In this document: positions 17,616 through 25,774 of the stretch, piece by piece | Layout of the letters: each line of letters starts with the position of its first letter | How positions within the stretch are numbered: position 1 is the stretch's first letter | NCBI GenBank assembly: GCA_046726375.1 | Contig: JBKPAJ010000124.1 | Location: 37,061-101,060, forward strand | Source of the DNA: DASPWV01 sp046726375 | Lineage (GTDB): Bacteria; Acidobacteriota; Vicinamibacteria; Vicinamibacterales; UBA2999 | Length of the DNA stretch: 64,000 bases | Direction of reading: 5' to 3' | Translations under genes and position numbers: made by a program | Notes under the pieces: generated by a model | Database searches by the model: none | Seen by the model: the letters and a program-made list of their open reading frames with translations, nothing else | What the model was told of the DNA's origin: nothing

Positions 17616-19364
17616 ATGAAGTCGAAGTCTCCACGCGACGCCGCACGCGACATCCTTTCCCGCGAAGTGGGCTATGTTCAAAAGCCGCACGCGGGACGGC
17701 TCCGCGTGGCGCTGGCATTCCCGAATACCTATTTCGTCGGAATGTCCAACCTGGGCTTCCAGACGGTGTACCGGCTCTTCAACGACCACCCGAACGTCGT
17801 GTGCGAGCGCGTGTTTCTCCCTCCCAAGCAGGAGCTGCAAAGCCTGCTGGCGTCGGGCGCGCGCCTCGTTTCGATCGAATCGCAAACGCCGATTCGCGAC
17901 TTCGACGTCTTCGCCTTCTCGGTGTCGTTCGAATGGGACTACACCAACGTGCTGACGCTGCTGCGTCTTGCCGACATTCCGACCTGTGCCTCCGACCGGA
18001 CCACGGACCATCCACTCATCGTGATCGGCGGCGCCGTCACCTTCGTCAACCCGGAACCGCTCGCCCCGTTTGCCGACGTGATTGCCGCAGGCGAGGGCGA
18101 GGCGTTGATCCCCTCCCTTGTTGAGGCGTTCGAAACCGCTCCTTCGCGAGACGAGCTGCTGCGCAGCGTGGTAAAGGCCCGCGGCTTTTACGTGCCGTCG
18201 TTCTACGACGTCGAATACGCGGCAGACGGTTCAATCGCGCGCTACGTGCCAAAGCCCGAGACCGGCGCGCCCGCGACGGTGCGCAAGGCGGCGATCAAGA
18301 CGACGGACGCTGTCGAGCCGCCAGCGACGAGCATCTTCACGCCTGACACCGAGTTCGGGTCGCGGTTGCTGATCGAAGTCGTTCGCGGCTGCGCCAACCT
18401 GTGCCGATTTTGCTGGGCGGGCTACAACTACCTGCCCGTCCGCGCCTTTTCGAGCGAACGGATCCTCGAGCTCGCCCGTGCCGCCAAGCCTCACGCCAAT
18501 CGCGCCGGCCTGGTCTCGATCGCGCTCTGCGACCACCCGGAGATCGAGCACATCCTGCGTACTCTCAAGGACATCGGTTACTCGATCAGTCCCGCCTCCC
18601 TTCGTCTCGACGACTTGACGCCCACGATCGTGTCGCTGCTGCGCGAGAGCGGCGAACGAACGCTGACCATTGCGCCTGAAACCGGGTCGGATCGGCTGCG
18701 CCGCGTGATCAACAAGACGATTACGAACGACGAGATCCTGAACGCGGCCGAGATGATTTTTGCGAACGGCTTCGAGAACCTGAAGCTCTATTACATGATC
18801 GCCCTCCCGACTGAAACCGACGAAGATCTGGTTGCGATTCGCGATCTCACCCTGCAGCTTCGCGACATCATGCTGCGCCACGCCCGCACCCGCGGGCGTA
18901 TCGGCCGCATCGTCGCGAGCGTGAACCCGCTCGTGCCCAAGCCGGCCACCACCTACCAGTGGCTGCCGATGGAGCGCTCAGACGCGATCGAGCAGAAGAT
19001 GAAGCGCCTGCGCGCGCTCGTGAGCGACATCGACAACGTGTACTTCAACATCAAGAGCGAACGACACTCGTACTATCAGGCGTTGCTTTCGCTCGGTGAC
19101 CGCCGTGTCGCGCCGGCGGTAGAAGCGGCCGAGCGCAACGGCGGACAATGGCGCCGCGCCGTTGCTGAGACGAACGTCGACGCGGATTTCTACATCTTCC
19201 GCGACCGATCCGCAGACGCGGTTCTCCCGTGGGACATCATCGACGGTGGCACGAAAGACCAGTTCTTCCGCGCTGAGCTCGAGAAGAGCCTTCGCGCGGA
19301 GTGGACATTGCCGCCGAAGCGCGCCAGGGAAAACGCGCGTCTGCTTCCGGTGCTGCAGAACTAA
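17616..19364 (+). CDS. B12-binding-domain radical SAM protein (TIGR03960-like)
   Basis: A 582-residue protein of the uncharacterised radical SAM family often found fused or next to a TIGR03936 partner. The N-terminal 200 residues form a cobalamin-binding-like domain (FPNTYFVGMSNLGFQTVY; IGGAVTFVNPEPLAPFAD). The radical SAM core has C259-x3-C263-x2-C266, which binds the [4Fe-4S] cluster. TIAPETGSDRLRRVINK is also typical. The substrate is unknown. The partner domain is not encoded next to it here. Start ATG 17616 is preferred; GTG 17601 would add five residues. Neither has a strong Shine-Dalgarno. Confidence 0.85.
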   Translation: MKSKSPRDAARDILSREVGYVQKPHAGRLRVALAFPNTYFVGMSNLGFQTVYRLFNDHPNVVCERVFLPPKQELQSLLASGARLVSIESQTPIRDFDVFAFSVSFEWDYTNVLTLLRLADIPTCASDRTTDHPLIVIGGAVTFVNPEPLAPFADVIAAGEGEALIPSLVEAFETAPSRDELLRSVVKARGFYVPSFYDVEYAADGSIARYVPKPETGAPATVRKAAIKTTDAVEPPATSIFTPDTEFGSRLLIEVVRGCANLCRFCWAGYNYLPVRAFSSERILELARAAKPHANRAGLVSIALCDHPEIEHILRTLKDIGYSISPASLRLDDLTPTIVSLLRESGERTLTIAPETGSDRLRRVINKTITNDEILNAAEMIFANGFENLKLYYMIALPTETDEDLVAIRDLTLQLRDIMLRHARTRGRIGRIVASVNPLVPKPATTYQWLPMERSDAIEQKMKRLRALVSDIDNVYFNIKSERHSYYQALLSLGDRRVAPAVEAAERNGGQWRRAVAETNVDADFYIFRDRSADAVLPWDIIDGGTKDQFFRAELEKSLRAEWTLPPKRARENARLLPVLQN

Positions 19365-19459
19365 ACTTGCGAAAATTAAGAAGTCACAGCTAAGAACGAA
19401 GAACAAAGAACAAAGAACGGGGGCGGACGGGTCGACAGCCAGCGCCGCTTTCGTTCCCT
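19365..19459. repeat. AAGAAC-word repeats after the radical SAM gene
   Basis: Between 19372 and 19420 the degenerate heptamer (C/A)AAGAAC recurs at least four times, as in the murD-ftsW gap. It is followed by GC-rich sequence containing the end of the convergent small gene. No gene or terminator is visible in this stretch. Confidence 0.7.
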
Positions 19460-19765
19460 TCAACTGGCGACGGCGGCTTGCGCTTCGTGCTCGCCGTACG
19501 CCTGGAGGATCGTTTCGCGCAGGCGTTCCTGGCCCTGCGAGTCCGATCCTGCGGGCCGCAGCAGCGCGAAGCTGCGTTTGTCGCCGTTTACCGTGTAGTT
19601 GCGCGCCGGAAACGTGACATTGCGCCCGCCTCCGGCGCGCCGTTCCCAGATCGCAAACCCGACCAGCTTGAGCCCCTGCAGCGCGCCGTCGGTAAAATGC
19701 AGTTCTGCTTCCGCGAGCTTGCCAACAGGATTTCCTTTGTCGTTGGGCGTAATCTTGACGACCAT
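19460..19765 (-). CDS. SpoVG-like small protein
   Basis: A 101-residue open frame with coding character. The central part (GLKLVGFAIWERR, then RNVTFPARNYTVNGDKRSF) and the closing LRETILQAYGEH recall the SpoVG fold, a small RNA/DNA-binding regulator in Firmicutes. The similarity is recognised by pattern only and is weaker than for the housekeeping genes, so family membership is probable and function unknown. The start ATG at 19765 is supported by AAAAGGA eight bases upstream. It is divergent from pgeF and convergent with the radical SAM gene. Confidence 0.6.
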   Translation of the reverse strand: MVVKITPNDKGNPVGKLAEAELHFTDGALQGLKLVGFAIWERRAGGGRNVTFPARNYTVNGDKRSFALLRPAGSDSQGQERLRETILQAYGEHEAQAAVAS

Positions 19766-19924
19766 GTCGATGTCCTTTTCATTTGTGAGTGCGGCCAGTG
19801 ATGGGCGCTGGCATTCGCTTGATCAAGCCGGATGCCACTGCGCCACGCGCGCAATTCCGCAGTTTTCCGAGCGTGCACCGACGCCGATGACAACCGCAGT
19901 TACGTGCTCCTTTCGGACCTCACG

Positions 19925-20707
19925 ATGACACTTCCGCTTCCCGATCCCGCATTTGTTTGGACGGTCGAGGCTTGGGGTCACGCGCTACGCTCGAAGCCGC
20001 TGTCGACGATCGCGCAACATGCGTTCACCACGAAGGAACTGCAGTTACCGGTGGGAGGTCCGAGAGCGCATTGCCCGCAGTGGACGCAGGCGGCGGCGTC
20101 CGTTGGTGCGGGCCTCGAGCAGGTCACGCTCGTCAAACAAGTTCATGGGGCATCGGTTCGCGTGTTGAAGAAAGAAGCAGCGGGACCGACGGAGATCGCG
20201 GGCCGGCCTGAGGCTGATGCGATCGTCTCGGACGTGCCTGGGTTGGTGCTGGCGGTGCAAGTTGCCGACTGCGTCCCGATCCTGATCGCCGATTTGCGTC
20301 GCGGCGCGGTCGCCGCCGTTCACGCCGGCTGGCGTGGCACGTGCGCGGGCGTAGCGGTGGCTGCGGTGAGCACGATGGTGAGCGAGTTCGGGTCGGAGGC
20401 AGAGAACCTCACTGCCGCGATCGGTCCGAGCATCGGCCCGTGCTGCTACGAGATCGGCAGGAGCGTTCTCGACGCGTTCCGCAATGCCGATTGGGAAAGG
20501 CTCGAGCGCTGGTTTCCGACACAAGCGGGCAGGCTGCGGCTGGATCTATGGAGCGCGAATCGCGATCAACTGCTGGCGGCAGGCCTCGCCGAGGATCACA
20601 TTGATTTATCCGGTCTCTGCACCAAAACACACCGCGACGTGTTCGAGTCGTACCGCGTCGATGGTGAAGAAGCCGGACGGATGGCGGCGTTGATCCGAGT
20701 GCCGTGA
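19925..20707 (+). CDS. pgeF: Peptidoglycan editing factor / purine nucleoside phosphorylase, YfiH-LACC1 family
   Basis: A 260-residue member of the YfiH (Cu-oxidase_4, multicopper polyphenol oxidase) family. It carries the metal-binding motifs ADCVPILIAD (near residue 114), VHAGWRGT (near 132) and GPSIGPCCYEIG. Members cleave adenosine and other purine nucleosides and, in enterobacteria, remove wrong peptidoglycan precursors; PgeF often lies near cell-wall genes, as here. I chose ATG 19925 because the 31 residues before it do not resemble the family. No clear Shine-Dalgarno is present. Confidence 0.88.
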   Translation: MTLPLPDPAFVWTVEAWGHALRSKPLSTIAQHAFTTKELQLPVGGPRAHCPQWTQAAASVGAGLEQVTLVKQVHGASVRVLKKEAAGPTEIAGRPEADAIVSDVPGLVLAVQVADCVPILIADLRRGAVAAVHAGWRGTCAGVAVAAVSTMVSEFGSEAENLTAAIGPSIGPCCYEIGRSVLDAFRNADWERLERWFPTQAGRLRLDLWSANRDQLLAAGLAEDHIDLSGLCTKTHRDVFESYRVDGEEAGRMAALIRVP

Positions 20708-20727
20708 TCCACCCGGAACGGCCATCC

Positions 20728-21000
20728 CTAATTTCCTGTGGCGGGACTGATTGTGGTTTTTACTTCCGATACGCTATCCGCCGGAAAGCCTCCGCGCTGC
20801 GCGTGTTCGCGGATGATGTCGGGATTCGGCGCGCTGTACACACAGTAGATCTTGTCGCTGGTCACATAGCTGTGCAGCCACTGGATCTGTGGCCCAAGGT
20901 CCTTTAGCACTCCATTCGACTTCTGAGCGATGCTCTTCAGCTGCTCGGGTGTCAGGCTGGCCGCGCCAGGAAGTGTTCGTTCGATGACGTACTGCGGCAT
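20728..21000 (-). CDS. DUF4242 family protein
   Basis: A 90-residue protein beginning MPQYVIERTLPGA and containing QWLHSYVTSDKIYCVYSAP and HAQRGGFPADSVSEV, the pattern of DUF4242 (SCO4226-like, ferredoxin-fold) proteins. The family has no settled general function; one member binds nickel. The open frame extends 20 residues upstream into AAGAAC-type repeat sequence, so ATG 21000 is the sensible start. It is convergent with pgeF, 20 bases apart. Confidence 0.75.
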   Translation of the reverse strand: MPQYVIERTLPGAASLTPEQLKSIAQKSNGVLKDLGPQIQWLHSYVTSDKIYCVYSAPNPDIIREHAQRGGFPADSVSEVKTTISPATGN

Positions 21001-21017
21001 GTCGGCATCGCGGCAGA

Positions 21018-21122
21018 ACTGCGAACTGAGAACGAAGAACGAAGAACGAAGAACGAACAAGCCGTAACTTTGAACTTTGAACTGTCGCCCGCCGCCCGTC
21101 GCCCGCCGCCCGCCGACAGCGA
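21018..21122. repeat. AAGAAC-word repeats and CCCGCCG words
   Basis: GAACTGAGAACGAAGAACGA and further GAAC words run from about 21021 to 21055. The same phrase occurs in reverse orientation at 23810-23848. A second word cluster, GTCGCCCGCCGCCC and variants, lies at about 21085-21120. There is no coding signal. Confidence 0.7.
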
Positions 21123-21174
21123 TCGGTTACTGGCGCGTGTGCGAGAATGGCGGTCTTTTACGGAGGATCACATC

Positions 21175-22494
21175 ATGCGCGGTGCTCTTGGGCTTACCGC
21201 TCTGATTGCCACTCTTGCCGCGCCCGCGGCGGCGCAGAACTGGCCGCACTGGCGAGGGCCGGCGGCCGCCGGCGTGTCGACCGAAAAAGAATTGCCCCTT
21301 CAGTGGAACGACACTCAAGGCGTGGCGTGGAAGGCGCAAATTCGGGGGGTGGGCATCTCCTCGCCGATCGTCTGGGCCAATCGCGTGTTCGTGACGTCGC
21401 AGCTAGGAAGCGGCGATTCACGGCCTGGACCGCGCCTCGTGCAGAGTGGCAACCCGCTCGAGGCCGGCGAACGACCGCTCGCTGCAAGCCCGACAGCCGG
21501 GCGTGGTCCCGTCGCCTTCCTGATCACAGCGCTCGACCGTACCAGCGGACGCAGGCTCTGGGAGTACGAATTGCGAGCAAGCGGCCCGCTGCCGTCGGTG
21601 CACGAGAAGCACAACCTCGCGTCGCCGAGTCCGGTTACCGACGGCGCACGTGTGTACGCCTGGTTTGGCACCGGCCAGATCGCCGCGGTGGATCTCGACG
21701 GAAAGCTTGTTTGGCAGAAGCATCTCGGCGCCGATTACGGACCGTTCGAAATCAACTGGGGGCACGGCAGCTCACCGGTCGTTCACGGTGACACCGTTTT
21801 TCTTCTCTGTTATCACGATCCGGCGTCATATCTCCTGGCGCTCGATGCGCGCACTGGCGCCGTGCGGTGGAAAACCGACGCGAGCGCCGGTGTGACGTCC
21901 TACAGCACACCGCTGGTGGTCGCGACGGGTCCAACGACGGAAGTGATCGTTAACTCGAGCGACGGCCTGAGCGCCTATGACGCGGCAACCGGATCGCGCT
22001 TGTGGCAGGTGGCGGAGACCAACCGTTTTCCGATCCCAACTCCGCTCTTTCAGGACGGAATCATCTATGCAAGCCGCGGATATCGCAGCAGCCCGTTCAT
22101 GGCGATTCGTCCGGGCGGAAAGGGGAACGTGGCGTCGAGCCATGTGGTGTGGCGGGCGCCCTCGGGTGGACCCTATATCTCGTCGCTGCTGTACTACGAT
22201 GGCTTGATTTACATGGTCGGCGATGTGGGCGTGCTGACGGTGACCGATGCAAAAACAGGCGAACGCGTGTTTCAGCAACGAATCGGCGGCGTCTATAGCG
22301 CGTCTCCTGTTGCGGCGGACGGCAAGATTTATCTCGTGAGCGAAGACGGCCAAACCATCATTGTGTCGGCCGGTCGCACGCCGCGCGTGCTCGCGCGCAA
22401 CAGGCTGAATGCGCGGCTCCTGGCGTCGCCGGCAATCGCGGGAGGGCGGTTGTTTCTGCGATCGGATGATGCGGTGTATGCGATAGGCAAGTAG
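21175..22494 (+). CDS. Exported PQQ-like beta-propeller repeat protein
   Basis: A 439-residue protein with a signal peptide (MRGALGLTALIATLAAPAAA, cleavage likely after AAA at residue 20), followed by QNWPHWRGPAAAG, an opening common in outer-membrane BamB-like/PQQ-repeat proteins. Repeated blades show the pattern LDGKLVWQKHLG, LDARTGAVRWKT, YDAATGSRLWQV and DAKTGERVFQQ. These point to a periplasmic beta-propeller, probably a scaffold or binding protein. No alcohol dehydrogenase catalytic residues were recognised. ATG 21175 has GGAGG eight bases upstream. Confidence 0.85.
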   Translation: MRGALGLTALIATLAAPAAAQNWPHWRGPAAAGVSTEKELPLQWNDTQGVAWKAQIRGVGISSPIVWANRVFVTSQLGSGDSRPGPRLVQSGNPLEAGERPLAASPTAGRGPVAFLITALDRTSGRRLWEYELRASGPLPSVHEKHNLASPSPVTDGARVYAWFGTGQIAAVDLDGKLVWQKHLGADYGPFEINWGHGSSPVVHGDTVFLLCYHDPASYLLALDARTGAVRWKTDASAGVTSYSTPLVVATGPTTEVIVNSSDGLSAYDAATGSRLWQVAETNRFPIPTPLFQDGIIYASRGYRSSPFMAIRPGGKGNVASSHVVWRAPSGGPYISSLLYYDGLIYMVGDVGVLTVTDAKTGERVFQQRIGGVYSASPVAADGKIYLVSEDGQTIIVSAGRTPRVLARNRLNARLLASPAIAGGRLFLRSDDAVYAIGK

Positions 22495-22566
22495 GTTCGC
22501 AAGGGCGACGCGCTTCGCGCGGCTGCGGATGCGCAGGAATCGCGGCCCATCTGCCCGCCCTGCGAA

Positions 22567-22965
22567 CTACTTGTTCATGTCCATGCCACGATTCGACAAG
22601 CGATCGGCGTCTCTGTTCTGCTCGCGCCGAACGTGCTCGATGGTGACGTCACCAACACGCGCCATGAGATGACGCGCCTGCCGATAGAGCGGGATCAGGC
22701 CCTCGTTCTTGATGCGATAGTTGCCATTCATCTGCTGCACCAGCAACAGCGAATCCGACTTGACGTGCACGCGTGTGTGGCCGTGAGCGAGCGCCCACTC
22801 CAGCGCGGCGAGCAGGCCGCGATATTCGGCAACGTTGTTCGTGGCCGTCCCGATGCCCCCGGAGAGTTCGGCAAGCACGTTGCCTTGATCGTCGACAACG
22901 TGAACACCGTAACCTGCGGGGCCGGGGTTGCCGCGCGCGCCGCCGTCGATATACGCGGTAATCAA
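22567..22965 (-). CDS. Ribonuclease H family protein
   Basis: A 132-residue RNase H fold. It starts MITAYIDGGARGNPGPAGYG and has the metal-binding residues D7, E47, D71 and D121 (NRDADRLSN), so it should be active on RNA in RNA-DNA hybrids. It is shorter than E. coli RNase HI and resembles the reverse-transcriptase-like/archaeal type I branch. Its ATG overlaps the stop of the upstream zinc-ribbon gene (ATGA at 22962-22965), a common pairing. Confidence 0.9.
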   Translation of the reverse strand: MITAYIDGGARGNPGPAGYGVHVVDDQGNVLAELSGGIGTATNNVAEYRGLLAALEWALAHGHTRVHVKSDSLLLVQQMNGNYRIKNEGLIPLYRQARHLMARVGDVTIEHVRREQNRDADRLSNRGMDMNK

Positions 22966-23747
22966 GGACGCGGCGCGTTGGGATCGGCGTGTTGCTGCGT
23001 CGGGGCGTTCGCCGCGCCGTGCCCGTCAGGCGATCGTTCCTGCGCGCCGGCAAAGTACAGGATCCGCTGACAGCTGTCGCAGTGCACGATCGAATCGTTA
23101 CGGCGAATCGTGTTGTAGACCTGCGGACGAAGGCGCACGTGACACACCGAGCAATGACCGTCGATCGCTTCGGCGACGGCGAGCCCCTGCCGCCCTTTGC
23201 GCACGCGCTCGAACGTCTCGAACGTCGCGCGGGGGATCTGCGGCACCAGAGCGCGACGCTCCTCGTCACTGGTCGTGAGCACGCGCTCCATGTCGGCCGC
23301 CTCGGTCTCGATCGCCTGACGTTCTTTGGCGATCTGCGTTTCCTCGGACTTGAGCGCGGCTTCGGCCTGTTTCAGGCGCGCGACAACTTCGTCCGCCTCC
23401 ATCATGTTGATGAGCATCAGCTCTTCGATGCGACCAACTTCGCTCGTCCCCGCCGCGATCTGGTGCTGCATGGCGTGGTATTCCTGGTTGGTCTTGACCG
23501 CCATCAGGGTTTCTTTCGACTTGCTCAACTGCTGCTGCGCGGCGGTCAGATCTCTGTCGATGGTGCGGCGGCGTGTCTGGTTGTCGGCGGCGGCCTGCCG
23601 GGCAGCGATGACCTCGTCGCGCGCGGCGGAGAGCTTGGCGTCGAGCGCGGCAATGCGCGCCGGCGCGTCGGCAATGCGCTTGCGCGCGTCAGCGGAGCGC
23701 GTTTCGATTAACTGAAGCTTCACTAACTGTTCGAGCTCGGGTGACAT
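22962..23747 (-). CDS. C4-type zinc ribbon coiled-coil protein (zf-RING_7/DUF164)
   Basis: A 261-residue protein. Residues about 10-180 are a long charged coiled coil (for example AKERQAIETEAADMERVL). A zinc ribbon with CSVC and CDSC pairs follows near residues 197-225, then an Ala/Pro/His-rich tail. The family is widespread; a nucleic-acid-binding role has been proposed but not settled. It is transcribed ahead of the RNase H gene with a four-base overlap, suggesting joint function in RNA or hybrid metabolism. Confidence 0.88.
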   Translation of the reverse strand: MSPELEQLVKLQLIETRSADARKRIADAPARIAALDAKLSAARDEVIAARQAAADNQTRRRTIDRDLTAAQQQLSKSKETLMAVKTNQEYHAMQHQIAAGTSEVGRIEELMLINMMEADEVVARLKQAEAALKSEETQIAKERQAIETEAADMERVLTTSDEERRALVPQIPRATFETFERVRKGRQGLAVAEAIDGHCSVCHVRLRPQVYNTIRRNDSIVHCDSCQRILYFAGAQERSPDGHGAANAPTQQHADPNAPRP

Positions 23748-23755
23748 TGCTTATC

Positions 23756-23781
23756 CCGGACCGAAAGATCCGCGCTACATG
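23756..23781. repeat. Degenerate copy of the CGGACC/GGTCCG palindrome
   Basis: The stretch around 23757-23779 (CGGACC, GAAAG, then ATCCGCGCTACATG) matches the right half and flank of the element at 44311-44343, but the arms have lost pairing. It lies just upstream of the zinc-ribbon gene start. Confidence 0.5.
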
Positions 23782-23809
23782 TTGCAAAAAGCGACGTATT
23801 GCAAACGAG

Positions 23810-23848
23810 CAATTCTTCTTCGTTCTTCGTCCTTCGTTCTCAGTTCAA
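23810..23848. repeat. Reverse-orientation AAGAAC-word repeat
   Basis: The words TTCTTCGTTCTTCGTCCTTC and GTTCTCAGTTC are the reverse complement of the sequence at 21021-21055. The repeat ends right at the 3' end of the tRNA gene. Confidence 0.7.
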
Positions 23849-23849
23849 A

Positions 23850-23922
23850 TGGGCCCACCTGGGATCGAACCAGGGACCAACCGGTTATGAGCCGGCCGCT
23901 CTAACCGCTGAGCTATGGGCCC
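23850..23922 (-). tRNA. tRNA-Ile2 (anticodon CAU, lysidine type)
   Basis: The minus strand folds into a 73-base cloverleaf: acceptor GGGCCCA/TGGGCCC with discriminator A, D-arm AGCTCAGCGGTTAGAGC, anticodon loop CTCATAA, and T-loop GGTTCGATCC. The CCA end is not encoded. With anticodon CAU it could be elongator Met, but the overall sequence is closer to E. coli tRNA-Ile2. It has C4-G69 and C5-G68, pairs used by TilS to convert C34 to lysidine. It would read AUA codons. It sits 48 bases after the rpoD terminator. Confidence 0.85.
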
Positions 23923-23970
23923 GTAACTTGTCCCGCCGAAGTTCGTCGCTTGTTACTCGAACGACGGCGG

Positions 23971-24003
23971 AAAAACAAAAAGGGCGGTCCTTTAGGACCG
24001 CCC
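23971..24003 (-). terminator. Rho-independent terminator of rpoD with the stop codon in its loop
   Basis: On the minus strand a perfect nine-base stem GGGCGGTCC/GGACCGCCC closes on a TAAA loop and is followed by TTTTTGTTTTT (plus-strand 23971-23981). The TAA of the loop is the rpoD stop codon, so the ascending arm is coding. The stem-loop belongs to the palindrome family seen at 28201, 32611, 44316 and 44435. Confidence 0.88.
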
Positions 24004-25692
24004 CTCGAGAAACGCGCGCAGTTTACGACTGCGCGATGGATGGCGCAGCTTACGCAGCGCCTTGGCTTCGATTTGCCGAATCCGCTCGCGCGTCACGGCG
24101 AAGTTTTGTCCGACTTCTTCCAGCGTGTGCTCGCTGCCGTCGCCCACACCAAAGCGCATTTTGATCACTTTCTCTTCGCGCGGCGTCAGCGTCTTGAGCA
24201 CCGACTCGGTCTGCTCGCGCAAATCGAGGTTGATCACGGCCTCTGACGGCGAGACCGCCGTCCGATCCTCGATGAAGTCGCCAAGATGCGAATCTTCCTC
24301 TTCGCCGATCGGCGTCTCGAGCGAGATCGGCTCCTGCGCGATCTTGAGCACTTTGCGGACCTTGGCGACCGGAATATCCATCCGCCGCGCGATCTCTTCC
24401 GAAGTTGGCTCGCGCCCAAGTTCCTGGACCAGCGCGCGCGAAGTGCGAATCAGCTTGTTGATGGTTTCGATCATGTGCACCGGGATGCGGATCGTCCGGG
24501 CCTGGTCGGCAATGGCGCGCGTAATCGCCTGTCGAATCCACCACGTCGCATACGTCGAGAACTTGTAGCCGCGGCGGTACTCGAATTTATCGACCGCTTT
24601 CATCAGGCCGATGTTGCCTTCCTGGATCAGATCGAGGAACTGCAGACCGCGGTTCGTGTACTTCTTGGCGATCGAGACCACCAGACGAAGGTTGGCTTCG
24701 ACCAGCTCTTTCTTGGCCTGTTCCGCCTTGGCTTCACCGGTGTAGATGGTCTCGAGCGTGTGCCGCAGCGTCTCGGCGCTCTCCTCGAGCTCGTCGGTCA
24801 TGCGCTTGACTTCGGCGCGCAGATCTTTCTGCTTCTTGAGAAAGTTCTTGCGCTCCTCTTCCTTCAGCTTGGGCCGGCGATTCTTGGCGTTGAGCGTCTT
24901 GTTGACCGCCTCGAGCTCGCGCTGCACCTTGAGCACCGAATCGACGATGTCCTTGACCTCGTCGATCAGCTTGCGCTTGACCAGTTCGGTGAACTCGATC
25001 TTGCGGATATGTCCCGAGAGCTCGACCTGGGCGCGCATCAACCTCCAGTGCGCGCGCAGATACTTGCGCTTCTCCTTCTTTGGAATCGGCGAGAGTTTTT
25101 CGACGAACTTTTCGACGTTGAGGCGCGCCTTGCGGACGTTCTCCACCTGGCGGATGAACTGCTGCGCGCGTTCCTCGATGCGATCGTCGGTGATCTCTTC
25201 GTCGTTGAAGATCACCAGTTCGCGGATCGTCCGCTCGCCGGCCCTGAGCTGATCGCCCATGCGAATCACTGCCTTGGTGATCGCGGGCATGCGCGAAATC
25301 GACTTGATGACCGAGAGCTTCCCCTGCTCGATGCGCTTGGCGATCGAGACTTCGCCTTCGCGCGTGAGCAGCGGGACGGTGCCCATCTCGCGCAGATACA
25401 TGCGCACGGGGTCGTTGGTTTTGTCGAGCGCACCGGGAGTGAGGTCGAGCTCAGGGCGATCCGTTTCACCCTCTTCGCGCTCCAGCGAATCGCGCTGGCT
25501 GTAGGACTTTTCGGAGTCGACGATGTCGATACCGGCGTTACCGAATGCGAGAAACAGTTCCTCGAGATCTTCAGGCGAGGCCGTGAGCTCCGGAGGAAGA
25601 ACATCGCTCACTTCGTCGTAGAGCAGATATCCTTTCTCTTTGCCAACCGTGATCAGTTGGCGGACTTCCTCGAACCTGTCTTCGATAGACAA
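23992..25692 (-). CDS. rpoD: RNA polymerase primary sigma factor RpoD
   Basis: A 566-residue sigma-70. Region 1.1 is KEKGYLLYDEVSDVLP. Region 1.2 is DPVRMYLREMGTVPLLTREG. A large charged non-conserved region follows. Region 2 is GLMKAVDKFEYRRGYKFSTY and WWIRQAITRAI, and region 4.2 is LEEVGQNFAVTRERIRQIE. This is the group 1 (housekeeping) layout. I chose TTG 25692 because AAGGAG precedes it by seven bases; the 18 residues before it in frame do not resemble the family. It is downstream of dnaG by 82 bases, the classical macromolecular synthesis order. The reading frame ends inside its own terminator hairpin. Confidence 0.96.
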   Translation of the reverse strand: MSIEDRFEEVRQLITVGKEKGYLLYDEVSDVLPPELTASPEDLEELFLAFGNAGIDIVDSEKSYSQRDSLEREEGETDRPELDLTPGALDKTNDPVRMYLREMGTVPLLTREGEVSIAKRIEQGKLSVIKSISRMPAITKAVIRMGDQLRAGERTIRELVIFNDEEITDDRIEERAQQFIRQVENVRKARLNVEKFVEKLSPIPKKEKRKYLRAHWRLMRAQVELSGHIRKIEFTELVKRKLIDEVKDIVDSVLKVQRELEAVNKTLNAKNRRPKLKEEERKNFLKKQKDLRAEVKRMTDELEESAETLRHTLETIYTGEAKAEQAKKELVEANLRLVVSIAKKYTNRGLQFLDLIQEGNIGLMKAVDKFEYRRGYKFSTYATWWIRQAITRAIADQARTIRIPVHMIETINKLIRTSRALVQELGREPTSEEIARRMDIPVAKVRKVLKIAQEPISLETPIGEEEDSHLGDFIEDRTAVSPSEAVINLDLREQTESVLKTLTPREEKVIKMRFGVGDGSEHTLEEVGQNFAVTRERIRQIEAKALRKLRHPSRSRKLRAFLEGRS

Positions 25693-25767
25693 GGTCGTAC
25701 TCCTTCCTGCACCTGAATGACCGCGACAGTTGCCCAGACCGCGCAACCGCGAGAGGGCAAGCCAGTC

Positions 25768-25773
25768 ATTATA
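25768..25773 (-). promoter_or_regulatory. Possible internal -10 box ahead of rpoD
   Basis: A perfect TATAAT on the minus strand follows directly after the dnaG stop codon. No convincing -35 element lies 16-18 bases upstream. An internal promoter between dnaG and rpoD is known in other bacteria, which makes this plausible but weak. Confidence 0.3.
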
Positions 25774-25774
25774 T

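Noticed and set aside
23850..23922. Elongator or initiator tRNA-Met
   Set aside because: The CAU anticodon allows it, but the acceptor pairs C4-G69 and C5-G68 and overall sequence fit tRNA-Ile2 better; the first acceptor pair G1-C72 rules out a standard initiator mismatch.
24286..25716. A 476-codon plus-strand frame opposite rpoD
   Set aside because: Shadow of rpoD; low-complexity Leu/Asp/Arg/Gln composition and no family match.
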